Of a stretch of DNA of 63,631 nt, positions 15,786-27,512 are shown in pieces. The stretch's first letter is position 1, and every line of letters starts with the position of its first letter. The position numbers were made by a program, and so were the translations under genes. The notes beneath the pieces are model-generated. The model worked only from the letters and a program-made list of their open reading frames with translations, was not told the DNA's origin and ran no database searches. Source of the DNA: Gracilibacteraceae bacterium (GTDB taxonomy: Bacteria; Bacillota; Desulfitobacteriia; Desulfitobacteriales; Syntrophobotulaceae); assembly GCA_031270805.1 (NCBI GenBank), contig JAISWK010000192.1, positions 1-63,631 on the forward strand, given 5' to 3'.

Positions 15786-17299
15786 CAGGCCACCTCCGAA
15801 AGATCCAATATTTCATCCAGTGCTTCCAGACCGGCCGGCCGCGGTTTGAGCTTCAGCCGCGCCGTCAGCCCGAGCAGCTGAATCGTGATCAGGGGCGTCA
15901 TCGCGACCATCGCCACGACGCCGAAAGCGTCCCGGGCCATATCGCCGCCCACGCCGGCGCAGGCGCCCATCGCGAAAGGAAGCAGGAAGGTGGCGGTCAT
16001 CGGGCCGGAAGCGACCCCGCCGCTGTCGAAGGCTATCGCGGTGAAGATTCCGGGCGTCAGGCGCGTCATGAGCAGCGAAAAAGCATAACCGGGGATGAGG
16101 AACCATACCAGTTCGACGCCGGTCAGAATCCGCAGCATGGCCAGGCCGACCGAGGCGGCGACGCCGATGGAAAGCGCCCGCCCAAGCGATTTGCCGCTGA
16201 TGCGGCCTTGGGTAACGTCCTGCACCTGTTCTTTCAGGACATGTACGGCCGGTTCGGCGGCGACGATAAAGTAGCCGATCAGGGCGCCGAGCGGCGGCAG
16301 CAGCCATTTTAGCTCACTGGCCGCCAGGGCGCGCCCGAGGTGGATTCCGACGGGCATAAACCCGATATTTACGCCGGTCAGAAAGAGGACGAGGCCGAGA
16401 AAGGTAAGGCCGAAGCCGATCAACACCTCCAGGGTTTCGTGCTTGCCGAGTTTGAAGATAAAGAGGCGGAAGGCCGCGCAGAGAGCGACAATCGGGAGGA
16501 GGGCGAAAAACACTTCCTCCAGGTAGTGCGGCAGCATGACCAGGAATTCGCGGAAGACCGCTCTGACATCCTGGTAATCGTCGATGGCGGCGATTTCGGC
16601 GTTGACATCGTGGCTGCCGCTTAAGGCGCCGAGAACCAGCACGGTCAGGATCGGCCCGATAGAACAGAGGGCGACCAGGCCGAATGTGTCGTCTTCGCTG
16701 GACTTATCGCCGCGGATTTTTGCCAGACCGAGTCCGAGGGCCAGGATAAAAGGAACGGTGATCGGCCCGGTGGTGACGCCGCCGCTGTCGAAGGCGACCG
16801 GAATAAAAGCGCCGGGAATCAGAGGCGACAAGGCCAGGGCGAAAACAGCGATATAGAAGATAACCAGCAGCAGGGACAGCTTTATTTGAAAGAAAATGCG
16901 GAGAAAGGCGATCAGGAGAAAGATGCCGACGCCGACCGCGACGCTGACAATCAGGACGGTGTTTTCCACGATGGGCGCCTGCTCGGCCAGGACGCGCAGG
17001 TCAGGTTCCGCGACAGTGATGAATATGCCGATGATCAGGCAGGAAAATATTATCAGTGGCAGCTTGCGTGTTCTCGTGATGCCGGCGCCGATTTTTTCGC
17101 CCATGAGGATCATGGAATTATCCGCGCCGAGCGTGAACAGTCCGACGCCGGCGATCAGCATAGCTGCGCCGACCAGGAACATGAAAACCATCTCTCCGGT
17201 CATCGGCACGAGCGTGACGCTGAGGATGAGGACAATCAGCGTCACCGGCAGAACGGCGGCCAGCGATTCCCGGATTTTGGCGTAAAGGTTCTTTTTCAT
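15785..17299 (-). CDS. DUF1538-family membrane protein (putative transporter)
   Basis: 504 residues with about 12 hydrophobic segments in two homologous halves. Each half has a re-entrant-like signature: FDSGGVTTGPITVPFILALG near residue 170, and FDSGGVASGPMTATFLLPF near residue 425. Related repeated motifs are FTLGADNSMILMGEKIGAG and FIVAAEPAVHVL. This internal duplication is typical of inverted-repeat transporters. Substrate unknown. The next gene encodes a double PII-like protein, one base overlapping, which suggests allosteric control of transport. The start at ATG 17299 lies only 7 bp from the -10 hexamer and has no ribosome site. Confidence 0.85.
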   Translation of the reverse strand: MKKNLYAKIRESLAAVLPVTLIVLILSVTLVPMTGEMVFMFLVGAAMLIAGVGLFTLGADNSMILMGEKIGAGITRTRKLPLIIFSCLIIGIFITVAEPDLRVLAEQAPIVENTVLIVSVAVGVGIFLLIAFLRIFFQIKLSLLLVIFYIAVFALALSPLIPGAFIPVAFDSGGVTTGPITVPFILALGLGLAKIRGDKSSEDDTFGLVALCSIGPILTVLVLGALSGSHDVNAEIAAIDDYQDVRAVFREFLVMLPHYLEEVFFALLPIVALCAAFRLFIFKLGKHETLEVLIGFGLTFLGLVLFLTGVNIGFMPVGIHLGRALAASELKWLLPPLGALIGYFIVAAEPAVHVLKEQVQDVTQGRISGKSLGRALSIGVAASVGLAMLRILTGVELVWFLIPGYAFSLLMTRLTPGIFTAIAFDSGGVASGPMTATFLLPFAMGACAGVGGDMARDAFGVVAMVAMTPLITIQLLGLTARLKLKPRPAGLEALDEILDLSEVA

Positions 17300-17306
17300 G
17301 TAGTAT

Positions 17307-17335
17307 ATTATATCACGCCGCGACCGAAACGACAA
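17307..17335 (-). promoter_or_regulatory. Promoter of the DUF1538 operon (near-leaderless)
   Basis: On the minus strand: TTGTCG (17335-17330), 17 bp, TATAAT (17312-17307). Transcription would begin at about 17300, one base or so before the ATG at 17299, so the mRNA should have almost no leader. No Shine-Dalgarno sequence fits before this ATG. Confidence 0.75.
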
Positions 17336-17357
17336 CCAGAAGCGCGGACGTTTCCGA

Positions 17358-17386
17358 TTGACAAAACGGGCGTAATATGGTAATAT
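17358..17386 (+). promoter_or_regulatory. Sigma-A promoter of the ECF transporter operon
   Basis: TTGACA (17358-17363), 17-bp spacer, TAATAT (17381-17386). It is divergent from the DUF1538 promoter, about 22 bp away. It drives the genes from 17.4 to at least 21.8 kb. Confidence 0.85.
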
Positions 17387-17389
17387 CAA

Positions 17390-17403
17390 TTAGCTCGAGC
17401 TAA
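17390..17403. promoter_or_regulatory. Perfect 14-bp palindrome at the ECF operon start site
   Basis: TTAGCTCGAGCTAA is a perfect dyad placed 3 bp after the -10 hexamer, covering the expected transcription start. This is the position of a repressor operator. No regulator gene lies in the operon, so the factor is unknown. Confidence 0.6.
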
Positions 17404-17453
17404 CGATAATGGCCGGGCGACAGGGGTGAAGCAAGATCTTTGTTCTGCGGGAC

Positions 17454-18284
17454 GTGTCATTTTCCTACGGCGGCCGGCCGGCCCTGCGCGGTCTGAGCTT
17501 CAGCGCGCCGCCCGGCAGTTTTACCGCCCTCATGGGGGCGAGCGCTTCCGGCAAATCCACCTGGGCCAAATTACTGAACGCGATCCTGCTGCCCCAATCC
17601 GGGACGGTCTTCGTCGGCGGCCTTGCTACGGAGGTGGAGGAAAACCGGCCCCTGGTTCGCCGTCTCGCGGGTCTGGTCAGTCAAAACCCGGACGACCATA
17701 TTGTCGCGGCGACCGTGGAGGAGGACACGGCCTTCGGCCCGGGCAACCTGGGCCTTCCTCCGGCCGAAGTGCGGGAACGGGTGGATGAAGCCCTGGCCCT
17801 GACCGGGTTGACGGCGCTGCGCCAAAAAGACGTCGGCCAGCTTTCCGGCGGGCAAAAGCAAAAACTGGCTCTGGCCGGGGTTCTGGCCTTGCGTCCGCGG
17901 GCCCTTGTGCTGGACGAGGCCACCGCCATGCTCGATCCGGCCGGGCGGCGGGAAGTGCTGGACACGGTTTGCGCGCTGCGGCAGTCGGATAAGCTGACCG
18001 TGTTCTGGTGTACCCACCGCCCGGAAGAAGCCCTGCGCGCCGATCGCCTCGTCGTCCTCCGCGACGGGGTTATCGCCTGGGAGGGCGAGCCGACCGCCGG
18101 CCTGAGTCGGGCGGATCTGAGCGATTGCGGCATCCTGCCTCCGCCCTGCGGGGCGCTGCTGCAAAAACTGGCCGCAGCCGGCCGGGCCGTGCCGGTTACG
18201 GCCCTGACGCCCGCCGCCTGCGCCGCCGCTCTGGCCGCCTTTTGGCCGCGGCGGCGGGAAAACGACGGCGTCTGTGAGTGCTGA
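17454..18284 (+). CDS. ecfA1: ECF transporter ATPase A1
   Basis: 276 residues from GTG 17454. Walker A is GASASGKSTW, Q-loop SQNPDDHIVA, signature LSGGQKQKLALAGVLAL, Walker B ALVLDEATAMLD and switch His in WCTHRPEEA. It energises transport with EcfA2 and EcfT. In most EcfA proteins a first strand (like I-x-L-x-x-V-S-F-x-Y) precedes this start; here KIFVLRD is encoded in frame just upstream (17433-17453), but with no ATG, GTG or TTG before the stop at 17427. The true start is therefore doubtful: GTG 17454, a rare codon upstream, or a sequence error. Confidence 0.88.
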   Translation: MSFSYGGRPALRGLSFSAPPGSFTALMGASASGKSTWAKLLNAILLPQSGTVFVGGLATEVEENRPLVRRLAGLVSQNPDDHIVAATVEEDTAFGPGNLGLPPAEVRERVDEALALTGLTALRQKDVGQLSGGQKQKLALAGVLALRPRALVLDEATAMLDPAGRREVLDTVCALRQSDKLTVFWCTHRPEEALRADRLVVLRDGVIAWEGEPTAGLSRADLSDCGILPPPCGALLQKLAAAGRAVPVTALTPAACAAALAAFWPRRRENDGVCEC

Positions 18285-19128
18285 AGCGCTGCTCCGCCTG
18301 GACGATGTGAGTTATACTTACCCGGACGGCGCGGCGGCCCTGCGGGATATCCGCCTGGAAGTCCGGCCCGGGGAAACCTGGCTGATCGCCGGCCCCCCCG
18401 GCTCGGGCAAATCGACCCTGCTCCGCTGTCTGAACGGCTTGCTCCGCCCTTCAGCCGGGCGGGTACTCCTGCGGGGCGCCGATATCCACCGGGACAAAAA
18501 ATCCCTCCGGGCCGCCCGGGCCGAAGTGGGGCTGGCCTTCCAGTTTCCGGAACAGCAATTGTTTGCGGCGACGGTGGGAGACGACATCGCCTTCGCTCCG
18601 CGCTGTCAGGGCCTGAGCGCGGCGGAAACGGCGGCCCGGGTGGAGGAAGCGCGGATTTTGGCCGGCCTGGAGCAGGAAATCCTCGCCCGTTCACCCCAGG
18701 CCCTTTCCGGCGGCGAAAAGCGGCGCGCGGCCCTGGCGGGCATCATGGCCGCCCGGCCGACCGTGCTGGCTCTCGACGAACCGCTGGCCGGACTGGATCC
18801 TTTTACCGGCCGCCAATTGCTGGCCCGGCTGCACGCCTGGCGGGAGGCGGGAAGCAGAGCCCTGATCATCGTCACCCACGACGTGGAAGAAGCGGCCCCG
18901 CTGGCCGATCGCCTGCTGGTACTCCGCTCCGGGCAGACCGCCTTCAGCGCTGCCCTGCCCCGGGCGCTGCTGCAGGCGGAATCCGGCCTGCCTCTGCCGG
19001 CTATGGCCGAGCTCGGGCGGGAACTGGCGGCGCGCGGCATCCCAGCCAGAGAGGACATCCTGACGCCGGAGGAAATGGCGGCCCATCTCCTGGCTCTATT
19101 CCCGGCCGCCGGAGAAGAAAATGTTTAA
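18274..19128 (+). CDS. ecfA2: ECF transporter ATPase A2
   Basis: 284 residues starting at GTG 18274, inside the end of ecfA1 (11-bp overlap). Walker A is AGPPGSGKSTLLRCL, Q-loop AFQFPEQQLFA (the FPEQQLF string is characteristic of EcfA2), signature LSGGEKRRAALAGIMA, Walker B VLALDEPLAGLD and IVTHDVEEA. It forms a heterodimer with EcfA1 that drives the EcfT scaffold and a substrate-binding S component. Confidence 0.94.
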   Translation: MSAEALLRLDDVSYTYPDGAAALRDIRLEVRPGETWLIAGPPGSGKSTLLRCLNGLLRPSAGRVLLRGADIHRDKKSLRAARAEVGLAFQFPEQQLFAATVGDDIAFAPRCQGLSAAETAARVEEARILAGLEQEILARSPQALSGGEKRRAALAGIMAARPTVLALDEPLAGLDPFTGRQLLARLHAWREAGSRALIIVTHDVEEAAPLADRLLVLRSGQTAFSAALPRALLQAESGLPLPAMAELGRELAARGIPAREDILTPEEMAAHLLALFPAAGEENV

Positions 19129-19903
19129 TATTACCCTGGGCCGGTACCTGCCCGGCCATTCCTTAGTTCACCGCCTTGATCCGCGAACCAAAGTGACGCT
19201 GACCCTGCTCTACCTGGTCGCTCTGACCGGGGCGCGGACGGCGCCGGCTTATATTATCCTGACGGTCTGGCCCCTGGCCACCGCGGCCCTGGCCGGCCTG
19301 AGCCCGGCGAAAATGCTGCGCGGGCTGGGCGGCTTCATGGGTTTTATGCTGTTTATGATCGGGGCGGCGGCCCTGACGACGCCCGGGACGCCGCTCTGGG
19401 CGGCCGGCCCTCTGACCGTTTCCCGGGAGGGCCTGCTGACCGGCGTACTCTGGGCCGCGCGCATCGTGCTTTTTCTGGCCGGTTCCTCCCTGCTCACCTA
19501 CACCACGACGCCTATCCGCCTGATGGAAGGGCTGGCCGCCATGCTGGCCCCGCTGCGCCGCTTAGGGCTGAATCCCGGCGACCTGGCCCTCATGCTGGCT
19601 TTGGCCCTCCGTTTCCTGCCCCTGATGAGTGAAGAAGCGGAACGCATCACCCAGGCCCAGGTCTCCCGCGGCGCGTGCTGGGAGGAAGGCGGGCCGGCCC
19701 AAAAAGCCCGTCTCCTGCCGGCCCTCGTCGTGCCCCTCTTTCGCCGGGCGGCGGAGCGGGCGGAGCATTTGACCGTAGCCCTCATGAGCCGCTGCTACGG
19801 AGACGGAAAGCGCACCGGTCTTTCTCCCCTGCGGCTGGAGGCGGCGGACTTTATTTTCCTCGCCCTGGCCCTCGCCACGGTTTTTGTCTTCCTTGGATGG
19901 TAA
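19121..19903 (+). CDS. ecfT: ECF transporter transmembrane scaffold
   Basis: 260 residues with five to six hydrophobic segments. It begins with the typical RYLPGHSLVHRLDPRTKV string. Two short cytoplasmic Arg motifs that couple to the ATPases are visible: QVSRGACWEEGG (near 185) and ALMSRCYGDGKRT (near 222). It overlaps ecfA2 by 8 bp. It links the two ATPases to an S component, here most likely the Gx-type protein encoded next. Confidence 0.93.
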   Translation: MFNITLGRYLPGHSLVHRLDPRTKVTLTLLYLVALTGARTAPAYIILTVWPLATAALAGLSPAKMLRGLGGFMGFMLFMIGAAALTTPGTPLWAAGPLTVSREGLLTGVLWAARIVLFLAGSSLLTYTTTPIRLMEGLAAMLAPLRRLGLNPGDLALMLALALRFLPLMSEEAERITQAQVSRGACWEEGGPAQKARLLPALVVPLFRRAAERAEHLTVALMSRCYGDGKRTGLSPLRLEAADFIFLALALATVFVFLGW

Positions 19904-19926
19904 TATTTGGAAAGGACGGGCGGCCG

Positions 19927-20460
19927 GTGCGCGATAAGCTCCAAAACGCCGAATACACCAGGATAAAAGGGTTGGCTTTTATCGCCATGCTCGTCTGCCT
20001 CTCCGCGGCGCTCAGCTGGTTTGAGCGCCTGATTCCGCTCAGTTTCACCGTGCCGGGGATCAAGCTGGGCCTGGCCAACCTGGTCGTGCTGGCGGGCGTC
20101 TACCTCTTATCGTTCCGCCGGGCTCTGACGCTGGTCATGCTGAAATGCGTGATGACCGCCTGGATTTTCGCCTCCTTTTCCGTCTACTTTTACAGTCTGG
20201 CCGGTTCGCTGCTGAGTTTTGCCGTCATGTACCCGCTGGCCCGCCTTTTTCCCCGCCTGCCGGTGGTCGCGGTCAGCGTCGCGGGGGCGATCTGCCACAA
20301 CCTGGGCCAATTGGCGGCGGCCGCGCTGATCTTGCGCAGCCCGCTGATTTTTTACTATTTGCCGGCCCTGGCGGTGGCGGGCGCCGTTACGGGAACGCTG
20401 ATCGGTCTTTGCGTCCGGGCGGTGCTGCCGGAATTGCGGCGGCAGGGAGGCTGGACGTGA
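19927..20460 (+). CDS. Gx-type integral membrane transporter component (HepS-like)
   Basis: 177 residues from GTG 19927, which has GGAAAGGA about 10 bases upstream; ATG 19897, overlapping the ecfT end, is an alternative. Five to six membrane segments, with PGIKLGLANLVVLAGVYLLS as the conserved core of the Gx_transp family (also annotated as heptaprenyl diphosphate synthase component I). In this place it probably acts as the substrate-binding S component of the ECF transporter. Its stop overlaps the start of the NusG-II/ApbE gene. Substrate unknown; a flavin or a related cofactor is suggested by the downstream enzyme. Confidence 0.85.
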   Translation: MRDKLQNAEYTRIKGLAFIAMLVCLSAALSWFERLIPLSFTVPGIKLGLANLVVLAGVYLLSFRRALTLVMLKCVMTAWIFASFSVYFYSLAGSLLSFAVMYPLARLFPRLPVVAVSVAGAICHNLGQLAAAALILRSPLIFYYLPALAVAGAVTGTLIGLCVRAVLPELRRQGGWT

Positions 20461-21767
20461 GCAAAAAAAACCTCCCTCTGCTCCTGCTCGGCCTGGCCCT
20501 GCTCCTGTCCGCCTGCGGCGGCGCCGATCGCGTCCTCACTGCGGACGAACAGCCCGCTGCCTCTGTCCAAATGCTGCGCATCGAGCAGGAGGGGCAGCTG
20601 GTTTACGAAGGGGAACTGGCGGCGGCGGAAGGAGAACTGCGTTTCACCGGTTCCGCCGGCGAATATGTAGCCGAAGTGCGTTCCGGCCGGGTGCGGATGC
20701 TTACCGCCCACTGTCCGGACAAACTCTGCCTGAAACAGGGCTGGGTCGAACATTTTTACGAACCGATCGTCTGCCTGCCCCAGCAAGTGGTCATTTCCAT
20801 TACGGAGGAAAAACGGGGTTCGCTGGCCGCCTTCAGCGAACAGCGCTTTCTCCTGGACACCATTATCAGCGTCACGCTCTACGCTTCCGGGGAAAAAGAA
20901 GCTCAGGCCGCCATGGAAGACGCTTTCGCCGCCTTTGAGCTGATTGAGCGCGTGGCCACCCGTTACGGCGACGAGCAGGCGGCGCAAATCAGCGAAGTCG
21001 GGCGGATCAACGCCGCGGCCGGGCAAGCGGCGGTCGCAGTGGGAGCGGAGATCAGCGCCATGCTCACCCGGGTGCAGTCCTACGCGGAAGCGGGAGAAAA
21101 TACCTTCCGGGTCGGGATCGGTCCGCTGGTGGACCTGTGGGGCATCGGCACAGAGCGGGCCAAGGCGCCGGCGGCGGCGGAAATCGAGGCGGTGCTGCCG
21201 TTGCTCGCGCCGGACAAAGTCGTATTTACAGCGGACACAAGCAGCGTCATGCTCACAGAGGCGGGAATGTCGCTCGATCTGGGCGGAGTGGCCAAAGGCT
21301 ACGCCACCGATCTGGCGGTGAAGGCGCTGCAGGCCCAGGGGATCCGGCACGCCCTGATCAACGCCGGCGGCAATGTGTACGCCCTCGGCCGCAAACCGGA
21401 CGGTACGCCCTGGCGCGTCGGGATCCGCGATCCGCGCCGGGACGGAGAAATTATCGGCGTGGTGGAAGCCGAGGATGAAGCGGTCGTCAGTTCGGGCGAC
21501 TACGAGCGTTATTTTGAAGCGGACGGCGTCCGCTACCACCATATTTTCGACCCCCGCACCGGCTACCCGGCGCGGGCCGCCCGCCAATCCACGGTTATCG
21601 CCCCTCGCTCCCTGGACGCGGATATCCTCTCCACGATCACCTTTATTCTCGGCCGGGAAAAGAGCGCCGCCCTCATGGAAAAATATGGATGCACAGATGT
21701 CTTTGTCGATGCGGAGGGAGAGATCAGCGTGTTGGGGACAGGCGATGGCGTCAGCTTGTCGGGTTGA
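20457..21767 (+). CDS. Lipoprotein fusion: NusG domain II + FAD:protein FMN transferase (ApbE)
   Basis: 436 residues from GTG 20457, with GGGAGG 6 bases upstream and a TGA/GTG overlap with the Gx gene. The signal peptide ends in LLLSACGG (Cys20). Residues ~25-120 are a NusG domain II-like unit (HCPDKLCLKQGW, then PIVCLPQQVVI). Residues ~125-430 are ApbE: DLGGVAKGYATDLAV near 274, INAGGNVYALG, YHHIFDPRTGYPA and the metal site LDADILSTITFILG. ApbE moves FMN from FAD onto Thr/Ser of partner proteins outside the cytoplasm. NusG-II and ApbE are often separate neighbouring genes, so this single-chain fusion is notable. No FMN-accepting domain protein is seen in the window. Confidence 0.93.
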   Translation: MSKKNLPLLLLGLALLLSACGGADRVLTADEQPAASVQMLRIEQEGQLVYEGELAAAEGELRFTGSAGEYVAEVRSGRVRMLTAHCPDKLCLKQGWVEHFYEPIVCLPQQVVISITEEKRGSLAAFSEQRFLLDTIISVTLYASGEKEAQAAMEDAFAAFELIERVATRYGDEQAAQISEVGRINAAAGQAAVAVGAEISAMLTRVQSYAEAGENTFRVGIGPLVDLWGIGTERAKAPAAAEIEAVLPLLAPDKVVFTADTSSVMLTEAGMSLDLGGVAKGYATDLAVKALQAQGIRHALINAGGNVYALGRKPDGTPWRVGIRDPRRDGEIIGVVEAEDEAVVSSGDYERYFEADGVRYHHIFDPRTGYPARAARQSTVIAPRSLDADILSTITFILGREKSAALMEKYGCTDVFVDAEGEISVLGTGDGVSLSG

Positions 21768-21790
21768 GGGTGAATACGTGAACGGAAAGC

Positions 21791-21819
21791 TGGACAAAAA
21801 AGCGGCGGGGGCTTATAAT
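21791..21819 (+). promoter_or_regulatory. Promoter upstream of the MazG-like gene
   Basis: TGGACA (21791-21796), 17 bp, TATAAT (21814-21819). The transcript would begin in or just before the repeat at 21826-21867 and include the MazG-like, pcrA and ligA genes. Confidence 0.75.
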
Positions 21820-21825
21820 TGTACT

Positions 21826-21867
21826 AGGAAAGAGTGGATAGGAAAGAGAAAAGAGAGTTCTCGTCTC
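21826..21867. repeat. Purine-rich repeat family C, partial copy
   Basis: Contains GGAAAGAGTGGATAGGAAAG and then AAAGAGAGTTCTCGTCTC, matching the left arm and centre of the hairpin repeats at 55951-56041, 56442-56514 and 56529-56596. The right pyrimidine arm is missing here. It lies in the leader of the MazG-like gene. Confidence 0.8.
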
Positions 21868-21912
21868 GCTTTAGATTTGGATTTGGATAGCTCTGACAGA
21901 ACGGAGGGGCCT

Positions 21913-22230
21913 GTGAGCCAGCTGCAACAAAAAACCCTTACTTTACCGCGGCTTAACCGTCTGCGGCCCACATTGGAAAGCACGGCGCTCAAGATCATGG
22001 AAGAATCCGGGGAACTGGCGCAGGCGATCGGCAAATTCCGCGGCCTGAGCGGCGAAGCGCGGCGGGTGGACGAACAGGAAGCCATGCGCCTTGTGGCGCT
22101 GGAACTGCTGGACGTGGCCCAGACTGCGGTGACGATGATGTTCGTCCTCGAGGAACAGTACCAAATCAGCGCGGAGGACATTATGCGGGAACACCTGGCC
22201 AAGCTGCGCGCCCGGGGTTACTGCGACTGA
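21913..22230 (+). CDS. MazG-like family protein
   Basis: 105 residues from GTG 21913 with GGAGG five bases upstream. The pattern STALKIMEESGELAQAIGKF, then MRLVALELLDVAQTAVTMMF, is the two-helix EExxE...D metal-binding arrangement of all-alpha NTP pyrophosphatases (MazG-like). Such proteins hydrolyse non-canonical or regulatory nucleoside triphosphates. It is followed 26 bp later by pcrA, which fits a nucleotide/DNA-maintenance operon. A longer upstream frame is not protein-like. Confidence 0.85.
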   Translation: MSQLQQKTLTLPRLNRLRPTLESTALKIMEESGELAQAIGKFRGLSGEARRVDEQEAMRLVALELLDVAQTAVTMMFVLEEQYQISAEDIMREHLAKLRARGYCD

Positions 22231-22256
22231 GGGATTGGCGGGAGGAAGGCGGGTAT

Positions 22257-26443
<4,187 letters not shown>

Positions 26444-26484
26444 CTTGGATTTCCCATCTGGGTTGGGGGCGTCTCTGTTTCTCC

Positions 26485-26588
26485 GTAGGGGCGGATGGCA
26501 ATCCGCCCGTTTTTCCCCATAATCCGCGTCGGGGGGCACCCCCATGCGATACCTTGGGGGACGCGGGACGATTGCCATCGTCCCCTAC
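26485..26588. repeat. Repeat family B: 104-bp element with inverted ends
   Basis: The ends are inverted copies of a 24-bp unit: the left end GTAGGGGCGGATGGCAATCC and following bases, the right end reverse complement GTAGGGGACGATGGCAATCG and following. Each end is itself a hairpin; the stems differ (CGGAT/ATCCG against ACGAT/ATCGT) but stay paired. A further hairpin lies inside (CCCCC...GGGGG). Another partial copy is at 63403-63443. It fills the ligA-pdxY gap, has no coding frame and resembles a MITE or bidirectional terminator. The rest of 26444-26629 holds no gene. Confidence 0.85.
26489..26514 (+). terminator. Rho-independent terminator of ligA (from repeat B)
   Basis: Stem GGGCGGAT (26489-26496), loop GGCA, ATCCGCCC (26501-26508), then G and five T. 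It is 45 bp after the ligA stop. The terminator is the left end of the repeat element at 26485-26588. Confidence 0.8.
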
Positions 26589-26629
26589 GCCCTTGCGGGG
26601 GCGCAGCCCGCTTTAGTGACTTACTTCCC

Positions 26630-27493
26630 TTAATTCCCGGCGCCGATCAGGCTGCGCAGACCGGTCAGGCCTTCTTCAAAATTCACGCCGAAGCGGATAT
26701 CCGTTCCGGCCAGTTTCGTCCGCTTCAGACTGTCCACCGTAAAACGCACCGCCGCCTCGCTGGCCACGGCCAGGGACCTGCCGTGCAGGAGCGCGGCGGT
26801 CAAGGCGCTGGCAAAGACGTCGCCCGTGCCATGGTACATCGGGTCAATCCGCCGCAGACCGCTGAAAGCCACTTCGCCGTTCCGGGCGTCAAAACTGGCC
26901 GCGCCCAGCATATCCGGCCCCTCCGTCCGCGTGACGCCGGTGAGGACGACGCGCTTGGGCCCCAACGCGCTCAAGCGGTGCAACAGGCTCTCGATTTCTT
27001 CCCGCGTGAACGGGCCGGGATTGTATGGAATATTCAAGAGCAAGGCGGCTTCCGTCAAGTTCGGCACGATAACATCCGCTACGGCGCAGAGTCTGCGCAT
27101 CCCGGCGGGGAAATTCTCCGGAAAAATGGAGTAGAGCTTGCCGTCGTCGGCCATCACGGGATCGACGACGAGAAGCGCCTCCTCCTCCCGCCAGAGGTCG
27201 AATATTTCGCTGACGATGTCGATTTGGGCGAACGAGCCGAGAAAACCGGTGTAGATGGCGTCAAAGGACAGACCGAGGCTGCGCCAGTGTTTGACGACGG
27301 GCAGGATATCATCGGTTAAATCCCGGTAGGTGAAGCCCGTAAAACCGCCCGTATGAGTCGAAAGCACGGCCGTGGGGATCACCGCCGTCTCAATGCCCGC
27401 CGCCGAAAGAATCGGCAGGGCTACCGTCAGGGAGCAACGACCAAAGCAGGAAATGTCGTGAACGGCCATAGCTCTTTTCTGTTTTTGCGTCAT
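26630..27493 (-). CDS. pdxY: Pyridoxal/pyridoxamine kinase
   Basis: 287 residues of the ribokinase-like PdxK/PdxY family. It phosphorylates pyridoxal-type vitamers to make pyridoxal 5'-phosphate. N-terminal VHDISCFGRCSLTVALPIL, then PTAVLSTHTGGF (substrate binding), VVDPVMADDGKLY, PNLTEAALL, and the ATP-site GTGDVFASALTAALL near residue 222 carrying the catalytic Asp. GGAGG is placed before the ATG. It is 19 bp downstream of tyrS on the same strand and probably shares its promoter. Confidence 0.93.
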   Translation of the reverse strand: MTQKQKRAMAVHDISCFGRCSLTVALPILSAAGIETAVIPTAVLSTHTGGFTGFTYRDLTDDILPVVKHWRSLGLSFDAIYTGFLGSFAQIDIVSEIFDLWREEEALLVVDPVMADDGKLYSIFPENFPAGMRRLCAVADVIVPNLTEAALLLNIPYNPGPFTREEIESLLHRLSALGPKRVVLTGVTRTEGPDMLGAASFDARNGEVAFSGLRRIDPMYHGTGDVFASALTAALLHGRSLAVASEAAVRFTVDSLKRTKLAGTDIRFGVNFEEGLTGLRSLIGAGN

Positions 27494-27512
27494 TTTTTAC
27501 TACCTCCGCCTG

